Shown in pieces: positions 32,571 to 42,355 of a stretch of 64,000 bases of DNA. A program made the translations under genes and the position numbers. Each line of letters opens with the position of its first letter. Within the stretch, counting starts at the first letter, position 1. Under the pieces are notes generated by a model. The model saw nothing but the letters and a program-made list of their open reading frames with translations. It was not told where the DNA came from and did not search any database. The DNA is taken from contig CAJXVM010000021.1 in the NCBI GenBank assembly GCA_913061095.1, positions 1-64,000 of the forward strand, in the 5' to 3' direction. The stretch comes from an uncultured Ignavibacteria bacterium (GTDB lineage: Bacteria > Bacteroidota > Ignavibacteria > SZUA-365).

Positions 32571-33731
32571 ATGCTTCAGGTTTCACATCTTCGCAAACAG
32601 TTTACCGGCACGCTCGCCGTCGATGACGTGTCGTTCTCTGTCGCTCACGGACAGATATTTGGCCTGATCGGTCCCAACGGTGCGGGGAAGTCCACCACGA
32701 TTCGTATGATCATGGACATCCTCCAGCCGGACCGCGGCGAAATCACCATTGACGGACATCCGATGGATGAAGCGGCGAAGAACGTCATCGGGTATCTTCC
32801 TGAAGAGCGCGGTCTCTACCGGAAAAACAAGCTGCTGCACGTCATTTCGTATTTCGGAGCCCTGAAGGGCATGTCACCGAAGGAGGCACGCGAGGCGGCG
32901 CGCCCCCTGCTCGAATTGTTTTCGCTCACCGAATATGAGAAGCGCAACGTAGAGGAGCTGTCAAAAGGCAACCAGCAGAAAGTGCAGTTCATCATCTCTG
33001 TGCTGCATCAGCCCCGTCTTCTCGTGCTCGATGAGCTCTTTGCCGGACTCGATCCGGTGAACCAGGTGCTCATGCGCGACGCTCTCCTGCAGCTGCGCCG
33101 TGAAAACCGTGCGATCATCTTCTCCACGCATCAGATGGAACAGGCGGAGAAGCTCTGCGATGAACTGCTCATGATCAACCACGGCCGTACCGTTCTGCAC
33201 GGCACCCCGTCCGGTATAAAACAGCAGCACGGCCGTAACGCGCTGCACCTCGAGTTCACCGGCGATGCGTCCTTCCTGCCCGATCTCGAGGGTGTTGCCT
33301 CCGCCGACGTCGCGCAGAATTATGCCGAGTTGGAATTGCGTGACGGTGTCCGCACCAACGATATTGTCGCCGCCATCCTGCCCCGACTGGAACTGCAGAA
33401 CATCGCCCGCATCGAGCCGTCGCTGCAGTCGATCTTCCTCGATGTCGTCCAGCGCGACGGCGACGAGCGCATGAACGATGCCGCGCCCGATCGTCCCCCT
33501 CCTCCGCGGCTGAAGAGCAGCGATCCCCGTGTGCGAAAGGCGTTCATGAACATGCTGATCTTTTTCGTCGCCGGCGTCATCCTCAGTCTGAATCTCCGCG
33601 ACGAGGTCAGCACAGTACCGCTGGTCTTTGTACTCATCGCCTTTGCGGCGGCGGGCTGGTCGTTCTACAAATTCATGAAACTGCGCGGCGAACTTCCGGA
33701 GGCGGACGACCGCGGGGAGGATGCACAATGA
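32571..33731 (+). CDS. ABC transporter ATPase (NatA-like) with C-terminal membrane hairpin
   Basis: 386 residues from the ATG at 32571 (GGGGAA upstream). Walker A GPNGAGKST, signature LSKGNQQKVQF, Walker B LLVLDELFAGLDP and the H-loop STHQMEQ are all present, in the style of NatA/bacitracin-type exporters. From about residue 320 there is an unusual addition: two membrane helices (about 325-345 and 350-368) and a charged tail. Most such ATPases stop after a short regulatory domain. The permease overlaps by four bases. Substrate unknown; Na+ or drug export are known for the family. Confidence 0.92.
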   Translation: MLQVSHLRKQFTGTLAVDDVSFSVAHGQIFGLIGPNGAGKSTTIRMIMDILQPDRGEITIDGHPMDEAAKNVIGYLPEERGLYRKNKLLHVISYFGALKGMSPKEAREAARPLLELFSLTEYEKRNVEELSKGNQQKVQFIISVLHQPRLLVLDELFAGLDPVNQVLMRDALLQLRRENRAIIFSTHQMEQAEKLCDELLMINHGRTVLHGTPSGIKQQHGRNALHLEFTGDASFLPDLEGVASADVAQNYAELELRDGVRTNDIVAAILPRLELQNIARIEPSLQSIFLDVVQRDGDERMNDAAPDRPPPPRLKSSDPRVRKAFMNMLIFFVAGVILSLNLRDEVSTVPLVFVLIAFAAAGWSFYKFMKLRGELPEADDRGEDAQ

Positions 33732-34981
33732 AACTCACGGCAAAGGCATTGCGCGTCGCGCGCTGGGAATTCATCGAGCGCGTGAAGACAAAGAGCTTTC
33801 TGATCGGACTGTTCCTCACTCCGGGCATCATGGTGCTCTTCGCCGGCGGCCCCGCACTCCTTCAGGACACCCTCGAAACCACCGATCCCCTTTCCATCGC
33901 CGTGTACGATGAGACGGGACTCGTGTTCGACAGTCTCGCCGCATCGCTCGCGGAATCGCCGACACTCGAGAACGGGCGTCCCAAGTACGAACCCGAGCGA
34001 ATCGCATCCGCCGGACGCAGCTTCACCGAGCTGAAGGCCGATCTCGACAGCGCCCTGCTGCGCGAGCAGTACATCGCCGCCATTCTCATTCCCGCGAGCG
34101 CACCCGACTCGCACGTGGTGGAATACCGGTCGAAAAACGTATCCGACATCGGAGGGATCTCGACGCTCGAGCGGCGCGTATCGCGCATCATCTCCGAATA
34201 CAAAATCGCCCATGCCGGGCTCGACCCGGAAAAAGTGCGTGAGCTGAGCCGCTCCACCGACATGCGCACCGTGCGCATATCCGAGAAGGGAGAGAAGGAA
34301 TCGGGCTTCCTCGAATCCTTCGGCCTCGCCTACGTATTCCTGATCTTCATGCTCATCATGATCCTTAGCTCGGGACAAATGCTTGTGCGCAGCATGGTCG
34401 AGGAAAAGAGCAACCGCATCGTGGAAGTGCTGGTATCCTCCTGCTCGCCGATGGACCTGATGTTCGGAAAAATCGTCGGCATCAGCATGCTGGCCGTCGT
34501 ACAGGTGCTTTTCTGGACACTGATCGGCGTCGCGCTGATCTACGCGGCCGAACTGCGCAACCTCCCGCTGGAAAACCTCTGGCTGATGGTGCTGTATTTC
34601 GTGCTTGGCTTCTTCCTCTACGCCGCGCTGTTCGTGGCCTTCGGCAGCCTCGCCTCCACCGAGCAGGAAGCGCAGCAGATGACCGGCTACCTGTCGATGC
34701 TGCTCATGCTGCCCATCGTCATCGCGGTCATCGCGACACAGAGTCCGAACAATCCCATTCTGGTCGGGCTGACCATGATTCCGCTCATCACGCCGCAGAT
34801 GATGTTCGTCCGTCTGCCGATCACCACGCCACCGGTATGGGAAATTGCATTGAGCCTCGCTATCCTCGTATTATCCATCATCATCGTCACCTGGATCGCG
34901 GCGAAGATCTTCCGCATCGGGATGCTGCTCACCGGCAAGCGTCCACGACTCAGCGAGATCTGGCGCTGGATCCGAACCTGA
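33728..34981 (+). CDS. ABC-2 type transporter permease (NatB-like)
   Basis: 417 residues. N-terminal helix (about 25-45), a large extracytoplasmic domain (about 45-200), then five or six helices with the NatB/YhaP motifs MLVRSMVEEKSNRIVEVLVSS (in part: EEKSNRIVEVL) and SPMDLMFGKIVG. The start overlaps the ATPase stop by four bases (ATGA), which marks them as one transporter. A small membrane protein gene follows at 34991. Confidence 0.92.
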   Translation: MKLTAKALRVARWEFIERVKTKSFLIGLFLTPGIMVLFAGGPALLQDTLETTDPLSIAVYDETGLVFDSLAASLAESPTLENGRPKYEPERIASAGRSFTELKADLDSALLREQYIAAILIPASAPDSHVVEYRSKNVSDIGGISTLERRVSRIISEYKIAHAGLDPEKVRELSRSTDMRTVRISEKGEKESGFLESFGLAYVFLIFMLIMILSSGQMLVRSMVEEKSNRIVEVLVSSCSPMDLMFGKIVGISMLAVVQVLFWTLIGVALIYAAELRNLPLENLWLMVLYFVLGFFLYAALFVAFGSLASTEQEAQQMTGYLSMLLMLPIVIAVIATQSPNNPILVGLTMIPLITPQMMFVRLPITTPPVWEIALSLAILVLSIIIVTWIAAKIFRIGMLLTGKRPRLSEIWRWIRT

Positions 34982-34990
34982 GGAGGCAGC

Positions 34991-35167
34991 ATGAAGGATC
35001 TCGTTTTCATCATCGGCCTGGTCGTTCTGATCGTCGTCGCATTGAAAATCCTGTTCTGGGCCGTATCGAAGGTGCTCGTCGTGGCCCTGTTCGCGGCGGC
35101 CGTGTATGTCGTCTTCCGCATCGTCACCGCACGGAAGCGCGGCGGCAGCCCGAAGGAGTTTTCATGA
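34991..35167 (+). CDS. 58-aa membrane protein between transporter and der
   Basis: Starts 10 bases after the permease stop with a strong AGGAGG site, and its TGA overlaps the der start (ATGA). The peptide begins MKDLVFIIGLVVLIVVALKI and has two short hydrophobic segments (about 4-22 and 26-44), then a basic tail ending GGSPKEFS. Ribosome site, tight spacing and codon use all support a real gene. No family recognised; it could be a small subunit of the ABC exporter or a coupling peptide for der translation. Confidence 0.8.
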   Translation: MKDLVFIIGLVVLIVVALKILFWAVSKVLVVALFAAAVYVVFRIVTARKRGGSPKEFS

Positions 35168-36483
35168 CCAAACCCATCGTGGCTATCGTCGGCCGTCCGA
35201 ACGTGGGCAAATCCACACTGTTCAACCGCATCATCGGTGCGCGTCAGGCCATCGTGCACGATCAGCCCGGCGTGACGCGCGACCGGCACTATGCGGAGAC
35301 GGACTGGGCGGGACGCGATTTCGTGCTGATCGATACCGGCGGCTACGTGCCGGAATCCGATGACGTGTTCGAGCGCGCCATCCGCGAACAGGTGCGCGTT
35401 TCCATCGAGGAAGCCGCGGTGATCCTTTTTGTCGTCGACGGTCAGGAAGGGCTGTATCCCATCGACATGGAGGTGGCGCAGATGCTGCGCAAAGCGCAGA
35501 AGAAAGTCGTGCTCGCGGTCAACAAAATCGACAGCCGGAAATATGAACTGCATCAGGCGGAATTCTACGAGCTCGGTCTCGGCGAGCCGCATCCGGTTTC
35601 GGCGATCAGCGGATTCCACTCCGGCGACCTGCTCGACGTGATCATCGACGGCTTCCCGCCCCCGTCCGAGGAAGAAGAGGTCCAGCATATGCAGCTGGCC
35701 ATCATCGGACGGCCCAACGTCGGAAAGTCTTCCATCACCAATGCCATCGTGGGTGCCGAACGCTCCATCGTCACCGATGTGCCGGGCACCACGCGCGACG
35801 CCGTGGATTCCACCCTTGAATACAACGGGCGTCGTTTGACGCTTATCGACACGGCGGGACTCCGGCGCAAGAGCCGCGTGAAGGAAAACGTGGAATATTT
35901 CTCCACCCTGCGCACACTCAAGAGCATTCAGCGCTGCGATGTGGCGATGTGCCTGCTCGACGGCGCCGATGGCATGACGCATCAGGATATCGACGTACTC
36001 AACGAAGCCGTGCGCTTCAACAAGGGTGTGGTCATCGTCGTCAACAAGTGGGATCTCGTCGAGAAGGATCACAGGACGGCGGATCTCATCACAAAAGACA
36101 TCCATGCCCGTGTGAAGATGTTCGATTACATCCCTGTCATCTTTGTCTCCGCGATGACACGGCAGCGCGTACTGAAAGCACTGGATCTCTGCCTCGAGGT
36201 GCACGACGAGCGCTCGAAGCGCATCCCGACGTCCGAGCTCAACGACCGCATCCTGGAAATCCTGCGCGAGAAGCCGCCCCCCGCCACACCCACCGGCAAG
36301 CAGGTCAAGGTATTCTACGCAACGCAGGTGCGCGCGGAACCACCGGTCATCGTCATCTTCACGAACGAGCCGAAATACATCCCGGAAAGCTACCGCCGTT
36401 TCGTCGAACGGCAGATCAGGGGCATCTGGTCGTTCAAGGGAGTCCCACTGACGGTGCAGTTCCGCAGAACAAAGCCCGAATAA
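35164..36483 (+). CDS. der: GTPase Der (EngA), ribosome biogenesis
   Basis: 439 residues with the tandem GTPase domains that define Der: first GRPNVGKSTLFN ... DTGGY ... NKID, second GRPNVGKSSITN ... DTAGL ... NKWD, then the KH-like C-terminal domain (FTNEPKYIPESYRRFVERQI, in part). Der is essential for 50S subunit maturation. The start ATG at 35164 overlaps the stop of the 58-aa gene; a longer upstream frame is only read-through of other genes. Confidence 0.97.
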   Translation: MTKPIVAIVGRPNVGKSTLFNRIIGARQAIVHDQPGVTRDRHYAETDWAGRDFVLIDTGGYVPESDDVFERAIREQVRVSIEEAAVILFVVDGQEGLYPIDMEVAQMLRKAQKKVVLAVNKIDSRKYELHQAEFYELGLGEPHPVSAISGFHSGDLLDVIIDGFPPPSEEEEVQHMQLAIIGRPNVGKSSITNAIVGAERSIVTDVPGTTRDAVDSTLEYNGRRLTLIDTAGLRRKSRVKENVEYFSTLRTLKSIQRCDVAMCLLDGADGMTHQDIDVLNEAVRFNKGVVIVVNKWDLVEKDHRTADLITKDIHARVKMFDYIPVIFVSAMTRQRVLKALDLCLEVHDERSKRIPTSELNDRILEILREKPPPATPTGKQVKVFYATQVRAEPPVIVIFTNEPKYIPESYRRFVERQIRGIWSFKGVPLTVQFRRTKPE

Positions 36484-36585
36484 CGCCCGCAAAGGAAATT
36501 TCCACATCCTTTTTGGTGTTGCATACAGTAGAGGTCTTCCCGCATCGCCGGGAGGACAGGCACGTTACGAAGGAAAAGCATACTC

Positions 36586-38520
36586 ATGAACAACGAACAG
36601 CAACGCAAAAAACAGCAGCAGAACCAGCAGAAGCCGCAATTCCCCATGCGGGGGATGAGCATGTATCGCTGGTTCCTGATCGCGCTGGTCATCATTTTCG
36701 CCCTGCAGTTCTTCTGGAACTGGTCGCAGCAGGGGTCTTCCGTTCCCTACAGCCGCTTCAAAGACATGGTGCGCGACGGCAAGATCACCCGCGTGGAAAT
36801 CGACAAGGGCGCCCTGACCGCCTACGGCAAAAGCGGCGGTGACAAACAGGACGGAACATCGGGCGATGTATACAACGTCGTCATCCCGACGTCGGTGCAG
36901 GATGACAACCTGATGACGCTTCTCGAGGAAAACGACGTCACCGTCGTCGCGATCAAGGACACCTCCGATCTCTGGAATACCGTCATCTGGTTCATTCTCC
37001 CCATTGTGCTCATGCTGGGATTCTTCCTCTTCATGAGCTCACGGCTGCGCGGGTCCGGTGGCGGTCCGGGCGGACTGCTTTCCATGGGAAAGATGAACGC
37101 ACAGGCGTACACAAAAGAAAAAGTGAAGACGACGTTCGACGATGTCGCCGGCGCGAAGGAGCAGAAAGAGGCGCTGTATGAAATCATCCACTTCCTTCGC
37201 CGGCCGCAGGACTTTCATCGTCTCGGCGGCCGCGCCCCAAAAGGCGTGCTGCTCGTTGGTCCTCCGGGCACCGGCAAGACGCTACTGGCGCGGGCCGTTG
37301 CGGGCGAAGCCGGCGTCCCCTTCTATCACGTCTCCGGCTCCGCGTTTCTCGAGATGCTGGTCGGTGTCGGAGCGAGCCGCGTGCGCGACCTCTTCGAAAC
37401 CGCCAAGAAGAACACGCCCTGCATTATTTTTGTCGACGAGATCGACTCGATCGGACGACGCCGCGGCGGCATTCAGGGATTCTACGGCGGCGGAGCCAGC
37501 GAGATGGAGCAGACGCTCAATCAGCTGCTCTCGGAAATGGATGGATTCGAGCCCAACGAGGACATCATCGTCATGGCAGCCACCAATCAGCCTGACGTTC
37601 TGGATCCGGCCCTTCTGCGGCCCGGTCGTTTCGACCGCCGCATCACGGTGGACCTTCCCAACCTGCAGGAACGCGAACAGATCCTCGGCGTACATACACG
37701 CAAAGTTCCGCTGGGCGACGACGTGGAACTCAAGGATATCGCGCGCAGTACTCCCGGCAACTCCGGCGCGGATCTGAAAAACCTCGTCAACGAGGCGGCC
37801 ATTCTGGCATCGAAGAAGCGGAAGGACAAGGTGGAACGGGAGGATTTCATGACTGCGCTCGACACCATCGTGCTCGGTCATGTGCGCTCGAGTCTCATTC
37901 TCAGTGAGGAGGAGAAACGGCGCACGGCCTATCACGAAAGCGGGCACGCGCTCATCGCCAAGCTCATTCCAGGCTCGGATCCTGTCACCAAGGTATCTAT
38001 CGTCCCCCGCGGACGCGCACTGGGCGTGACCATGCAGACACCGCTCGACGAGCGCCACAACTACACCGAGGATTACCTTCTTTCGCGCCTTGCCGTTCTC
38101 CTCGGCGGACGCGCGGCGGAACTGCTGATATTCAACAGCATTTCCACCGGGGCGGAGAATGACCTGACACACTGCACCACACTCGCTCGCAACATGGTGG
38201 CGCGCTACGGCATGAGCGACAAGCTCGGAAACATGTCGCTCATGGATCCCGGCGGGCAGTCGTACCTGAACGACAATCCATTCTCCCAGCGTAACTTCAG
38301 TGAGGAAACACTGCAGCTCGTCGACGGCGAAACCCGACGACTGATCGACGAGGCTTACGACCGGGCCAGGACCATGCTGCAGGAAAACCGCGAGACCCTC
38401 GATCTCATCGCCGAAATCCTGCTTCAGCATGAAGGACTCGAGGGTGACGAGCTCGATATCATCATCAAAGAGAAGCGCATCCCCGAATCCCTGCAGGGGA
38501 ACGGCTCTACCGAAGAATAA
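36586..38520 (+). CDS. ftsH: ATP-dependent zinc metalloprotease FtsH
   Basis: 644 residues: cytoplasmic Gln-rich head, helix 1 (about 28-46), periplasmic domain, helix 2 (about 130-152), AAA+ domain ([20 protein letters not shown]; second region of homology [20 protein letters not shown]) and protease domain (HESGH, third zinc ligand in STGAEND). It degrades unwanted membrane proteins. Two positions differ from the usual family: the pore loop reads FLEMLVGVG where most FtsH have FVEMFVGVG, so the pore Phe is Leu, and the zinc motif is HESGH rather than HEAGH. A perfect 12-base hairpin terminator follows. Confidence 0.95.
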   Translation: MNNEQQRKKQQQNQQKPQFPMRGMSMYRWFLIALVIIFALQFFWNWSQQGSSVPYSRFKDMVRDGKITRVEIDKGALTAYGKSGGDKQDGTSGDVYNVVIPTSVQDDNLMTLLEENDVTVVAIKDTSDLWNTVIWFILPIVLMLGFFLFMSSRLRGSGGGPGGLLSMGKMNAQAYTKEKVKTTFDDVAGAKEQKEALYEIIHFLRRPQDFHRLGGRAPKGVLLVGPPGTGKTLLARAVAGEAGVPFYHVSGSAFLEMLVGVGASRVRDLFETAKKNTPCIIFVDEIDSIGRRRGGIQGFYGGGASEMEQTLNQLLSEMDGFEPNEDIIVMAATNQPDVLDPALLRPGRFDRRITVDLPNLQEREQILGVHTRKVPLGDDVELKDIARSTPGNSGADLKNLVNEAAILASKKRKDKVEREDFMTALDTIVLGHVRSSLILSEEEKRRTAYHESGHALIAKLIPGSDPVTKVSIVPRGRALGVTMQTPLDERHNYTEDYLLSRLAVLLGGRAAELLIFNSISTGAENDLTHCTTLARNMVARYGMSDKLGNMSLMDPGGQSYLNDNPFSQRNFSEETLQLVDGETRRLIDEAYDRARTMLQENRETLDLIAEILLQHEGLEGDELDIIIKEKRIPESLQGNGSTEE

Positions 38521-38548
38521 TCGTTGATTTACAACGACTTACAGCCTG

Positions 38549-38588
38549 TTTTAGGCCATGTTAAAATATTTTTTAGCATGGCCTAAAA
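38549..38588. terminator. Bidirectional terminator between ftsH and rsmB
   Basis: Arms TTTTAGGCCATG and CATGGCCTAAAA pair perfectly; the loop pairs further (TTAAAA with TTTTAG), giving an 18-base stem with a 4-base tip. A- and T-rich flanks serve both strands. Confidence 0.9.
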
Positions 38589-38666
38589 TTGTTTTTCCGC
38601 CTGATTTTGCGAGTTTTTTGCCGGGCGGGATGAATCTCGTCCATGCGGCGTCTTCCTGCCTCCTGC

Positions 38667-40028
38667 CTACTGCTTCCTGCGAAGGCGCGCGCCGAAGGCA
38701 CCGTCCATGCGATGCTTGTGCGGGAACGTTGCCAGGAATCCATCCCGGCTGACGACGCGGTGTGGGAGGAACTCCTCGGCATGCACCAGTTCGAACTCCG
38801 GGTGCGCTTCGAGGAAGGGCCGCACAATCTCCTCATTTTCCTCGGGTTCGATGGTGCAGGTGCTGTATACCAGCACGCCGCCCGGTTTGACAAGCTTCGC
38901 CGCGTTCTCCAGAATGTCTTTCTGCATCGCAGCAAGCTTGCGGACGTCCTCGAGGTCGCGCTTCCACTTGATGTCAGGTTTCTTGCTCAGGGTGCCGAGC
39001 CCAGAGCACGGCGCGTCGACGAGCACCTTGTCGGCAGGCTCGAGTTCGATGCTCTCGGCATATCCTTCGACGGTTTCGATGATGCTGGCACCGATGCGTT
39101 CGGCCGCCTGGCGAACGAGGTTGAGCCGTACGTCGTAGCGGTCGACGGAAATGATGCGTCCCTGGTTGTTCATCTTTTCGGCGGCGTGCAGTGACTTCCC
39201 GCCCGGCGCTGCGCAGAGATCGATCAGTGTCTCCCCCGGCTTCGGGGCCAGCAGATCGCCGACGAGTCCGGCGCTTTCATCCTGGATGGTGAACATTCCG
39301 CCCGTGAACAGCCGGCTGTGCCGGATGTTCGGCAGATTGCGCACCGTCACGTAATCCCGCATGTAAAAGCAGCGGCGATAGTCGATGCCGACCTCCACCA
39401 GTTCGTTGACGAAGTTGCGGTAATCGATTCTCAGCGGATTTGGACGCAGCGTCAGGAAGGGACGCATATTATCGGCCTTGCAGAGCGACTCGGTCTCCTC
39501 GAAGCCGTATCGTTTGTGCCAGCGCTTGACGATCCACGACGGATGCGAATGCACGACGGAGAGATACTGGATCTCATCCTTCGTCGCCAGCGGATACCGG
39601 ATGTTCTCCACGTTGCGCGCGATGTTGCGCAGCAGACCGTTCATCGTGTCGGCGAGCCGCTGTCCGCGGTATTTCTTGACGAATTCCACCGCCTCGTTCA
39701 CCGCCGCATGATGCGGGATGCGTGTCAGAAAGAGGATCTGGTACAGCGCCACGCGCAGCGCATTGCGCACGTTGGGCGCCACCTTGGAGTACTGTCCGTG
39801 ATAAAAGCCGGTCAGCACCCAGTCGAGCTTGGCCTGGTTGCGCAGTACTCCGTGCACGAGTTCGTTGAGCAGGCGTTTGTCCGGGGGATTCAGATCCCCG
39901 GTTTCGAGTTCGATGTCGAGAAGCTTGTCGAGATAGGCGTCGGTGCGCTCAACACGGGTGAGGATTTTTACCGCAATGCCGCGGACCCCCGTGTACAGCG
40001 GGGGCAGAGAGTGTGCGTCGTTCGTCAT
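38667..40028 (-). CDS. rsmB: 16S rRNA (cytosine-967-C5)-methyltransferase RsmB
   Basis: 453 residues. N-terminal NusB-like RNA-binding domain (about 10-150; KRLLNELVHGVLRNQAKLDW, in part), then the SAM-dependent m5C methyltransferase: LCAAPGGKSLHAAE, DAPCSGLGTLSKKPDIKW and STCTIEPEENE. The two Cys of DAPCSG and STCT are the catalytic pair. It methylates C967 of 16S rRNA. The next gene upstream, the GlmU-like one, ends 20 bases before its ATG. Confidence 0.94.
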   Translation of the reverse strand: MTNDAHSLPPLYTGVRGIAVKILTRVERTDAYLDKLLDIELETGDLNPPDKRLLNELVHGVLRNQAKLDWVLTGFYHGQYSKVAPNVRNALRVALYQILFLTRIPHHAAVNEAVEFVKKYRGQRLADTMNGLLRNIARNVENIRYPLATKDEIQYLSVVHSHPSWIVKRWHKRYGFEETESLCKADNMRPFLTLRPNPLRIDYRNFVNELVEVGIDYRRCFYMRDYVTVRNLPNIRHSRLFTGGMFTIQDESAGLVGDLLAPKPGETLIDLCAAPGGKSLHAAEKMNNQGRIISVDRYDVRLNLVRQAAERIGASIIETVEGYAESIELEPADKVLVDAPCSGLGTLSKKPDIKWKRDLEDVRKLAAMQKDILENAAKLVKPGGVLVYSTCTIEPEENEEIVRPFLEAHPEFELVHAEEFLPHRVVSRDGFLATFPHKHRMDGAFGARLRRKQ

Positions 40029-40048
40029 AGGTACTGTATCGCTCAGGG

Positions 40049-41329
40049 TTATGGTGCAAAATCACGCTGTGCGGATGTCTGCACGAAAACGTCGCGCAGC
40101 AGCCGCCGCTCGGCTTCGGTCAGAATACGGTCGCGCCGCTGCATGACCGCCGAGGCCGTGGAGGCGAAACGGTCGAACTCGTACTCGGTAAGTCCTGCCG
40201 CGCCGCCCCATGAGAAACTGGGGAGGAACTTCGGCGGGAAATCCCCGCCGAATATGTTGCATCCCACACCCGCCACCGTGCCGGTGTTGAACATGGTGTT
40301 GATGCCGCATTTGCTGTGATCCGCCAGGATGGTGCCGAGGAACATGCGGCCGGTATCGTGCTCACGTCCCTCCAGCGTCGCGCGGATGGGAGAATAGTTG
40401 TTTTTCAGATCGCTGGTGTTCGTGTCCGCACCAAGATTCGTCCATGGCGCGAGATACGAATGCCCCACGAATCCGTCATGCTGCTTGTTCGAGAAGGAAT
40501 GGAAAATGCTCTCTTCAACCTCCCCGCCCACTTTGCAGACGGGACCGACGGTCGTGCCCTCGTAGATTTTCGCGGCCGCCTTGATACGGGAATCCCGGCC
40601 GACTGCCACAGGACCCATGATCAGCGCCTGCGGCATGATCACGGCACCCGACTCGATGATGACCGGACCGTCGGTGGCGTCGATCACGCAGCCGGGACCG
40701 ACACGGACATCGGCACCGATGAAGATGTTCTCCGGTGCCACGAGCTCGGCCGACGCAGCCACCTGTGCACGCTCATCGACGCTGCCGAGGGGGAAAAACG
40801 ACGCGTCTTCCTTGAGCAAAACACTGTTCCAGGATATCAGATCCCACGGGAAGCGGAACGCCGATGCGTCGACCTCGGTCACCGGGACATCGAACTCCAG
40901 AATATCGGGGTGGCTGTGCGGACGGTGCGCAAGCTCTTCACGGATAAGACCGGTTTTCAGCCAGGAGAACAGTTTCTCGCGCAGGGAGGCTGTCGCCACC
41001 GTCGCAGCAAGCAGACGCCTGCCGCTGGCGAAAAGCCGGTCTTCCCCGCGGTGTTCGCGGATGGCATGCACAAGCGCGGGACGCAGTATCGTGCTGCCGC
41101 CGATGAACAGATCCGCCGTACCCTGCCTGTTGACCGGATGCCCGCTGCGTTCAGCAATCGCTTCGGCGAGCGCCATCCGGGTAAACAGTTCAAGCTCTTC
41201 ATTTTCAAAGTATTGATGCACCCGTTCTCTGAGCGTGAAGACGCCGCTTCGAAGGTCGAAGTCGGGATTCACATGCGTCAGAGGCAGAAGGGTTGAAATC
41301 GAAAAATCTTCGAACAGGCAGATGGGCAT
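40049..41329 (-). CDS. GlmU-like sugar nucleotidyltransferase/acetyltransferase-family protein
   Basis: 426 residues. N-terminal half is a poorly conserved nucleotidyltransferase-like domain (ICLFEDFSISTLLPLTHVNP...RGEDRLFASGR). The C-terminal half is a left-handed beta helix of hexapeptide repeats (AELVAPENIFIGADVRVGPGC and following, in part). It has the block SFSNKQHDGFVGHSYLAPW and LGADTNTSDLKNNYSPI typical of the Bacteroidota GlmU-like family. Members are thought to handle sugar phosphates, but the N-terminal half lacks a clear LxAGxGTRMxS signature, so it may not be a working GlmU. Confidence 0.8.
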   Translation of the reverse strand: MPICLFEDFSISTLLPLTHVNPDFDLRSGVFTLRERVHQYFENEELELFTRMALAEAIAERSGHPVNRQGTADLFIGGSTILRPALVHAIREHRGEDRLFASGRRLLAATVATASLREKLFSWLKTGLIREELAHRPHSHPDILEFDVPVTEVDASAFRFPWDLISWNSVLLKEDASFFPLGSVDERAQVAASAELVAPENIFIGADVRVGPGCVIDATDGPVIIESGAVIMPQALIMGPVAVGRDSRIKAAAKIYEGTTVGPVCKVGGEVEESIFHSFSNKQHDGFVGHSYLAPWTNLGADTNTSDLKNNYSPIRATLEGREHDTGRMFLGTILADHSKCGINTMFNTGTVAGVGCNIFGGDFPPKFLPSFSWGGAAGLTEYEFDRFASTASAVMQRRDRILTEAERRLLRDVFVQTSAQRDFAP

Positions 41330-41425
41330 GGCGTTTGCACGGAATTGGTTCGAAGAAATGTACGATTCTGCATCGCCAATGACAACATCCGGTCAGGTGC
41401 CCCCCCGGCGGCATCCGAAGGTCGG

Positions 41426-42355
41426 TCAGTCCAGCAGGTACTCCTCTTCCGCATACAGCTTCATCTGGAACAGCAGGTTCCGCATCATGCCGCGATACTC
41501 TTCAACCTCGGGAGCCAGGGTAATGGTCTTCCGGTATTCCCGGAACGCATCGGTGAGCAGCCCCCGCTTCTCGAAATAGATGCCGCGGATCAGGTGCAGG
41601 GTGACCTCGTCGGCGCCCATCGCGATCAGTTCGGCATTGAGCCGCTCCACCTCGGCACGAATGCTCTCCACTGTGTCGGCGGGGAGGATGCGGAAGGACT
41701 GGACATCACTTTCGGCATAATCGGACAGACGCGTAATGCGCCAGTGATACTGCCGATCAGGATCCAGCGGCGTGAGGCTGTCGGAGACGTAACGGAATTG
41801 ATCCGCCTGCAGAGTCGTTCGCAGGATGGTGTTGAACGCATCATCGAGAAGGATGAACTCGTATTCATCGGCATCCTCCGCATCGACCCACTCAAAAAGC
41901 GGATCCGTTGACATGATGGTGTACTTCGGGAACACGGCGGTGAACAGCTGCAGGTCCCCACGCACGGCGCCGTACACCGGTTCTTCCCGCTCCTCGCGCG
42001 ACCGCTGCATCTGCGACGCCGCGTACTGCAGAATGGATCCCGCCGTGGCCTCGCCGCCGCTGCGGCCCTTCAGGGCCTCGAATTCGCCCAGCTTCTTGCG
42101 TGTGTTTTCATCTATGGAGACCAGTCGCGCCTGGTCCATCATCAGCTTGGCGTAACTGGCGAAGGATGTCTTCACCACGTCTTTCGCGTCGAGCGTCGCG
42201 CCGACACGCAGTTGCTTCCACGGACCCTTGCCGTTGTCCCTGTATGTGACCCTGCCCTTGATGCTCATCACCATGAACGATGTCTGTGCGGAGACAGCGC
42301 TTGAACAGAGCAGCAGCAGCAGGCTCAAAACGCTCAGTCGCAGAGATTTCATCAT
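41426..42355 (-). CDS. Exported FecR-domain protein
   Basis: 309 residues with a signal peptide (about 1-23, AVSAQ). Then comes a FecR-like domain (VMSIKGRVTYRDNGKGPWKQL, in part; VGATLDAKDVVKTSFASYAKLM) and a C-terminal helical stretch that reads like one or two TPR-type repeats (LHLIRGIYFEKRGLLTDAFREYRK). FecR domains with CHASE2 partners are seen in many bacteria. The ATG overlaps the stop of the CHASE2 gene and its AAGGAGG ribosome site lies within that gene, so the two are coupled. Probably a periplasmic or surface sensor partner of the CHASE2 protein. Confidence 0.8.
   Translation of the reverse strand: MMKSLRLSVLSLLLLLCSSAVSAQTSFMVMSIKGRVTYRDNGKGPWKQLRVGATLDAKDVVKTSFASYAKLMMDQARLVSIDENTRKKLGEFEALKGRSGGEATAGSILQYAASQMQRSREEREEPVYGAVRGDLQLFTAVFPKYTIMSTDPLFEWVDAEDADEYEFILLDDAFNTILRTTLQADQFRYVSDSLTPLDPDRQYHWRITRLSDYAESDVQSFRILPADTVESIRAEVERLNAELIAMGADEVTLHLIRGIYFEKRGLLTDAFREYRKTITLAPEVEEYRGMMRNLLFQMKLYAEEEYLLD

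Noticed and set aside
34687-36507. 606-residue open frame on the minus strand over der
   Set aside because: Antisense shadow of the well-supported GTPase gene; no known family and no ribosome site.
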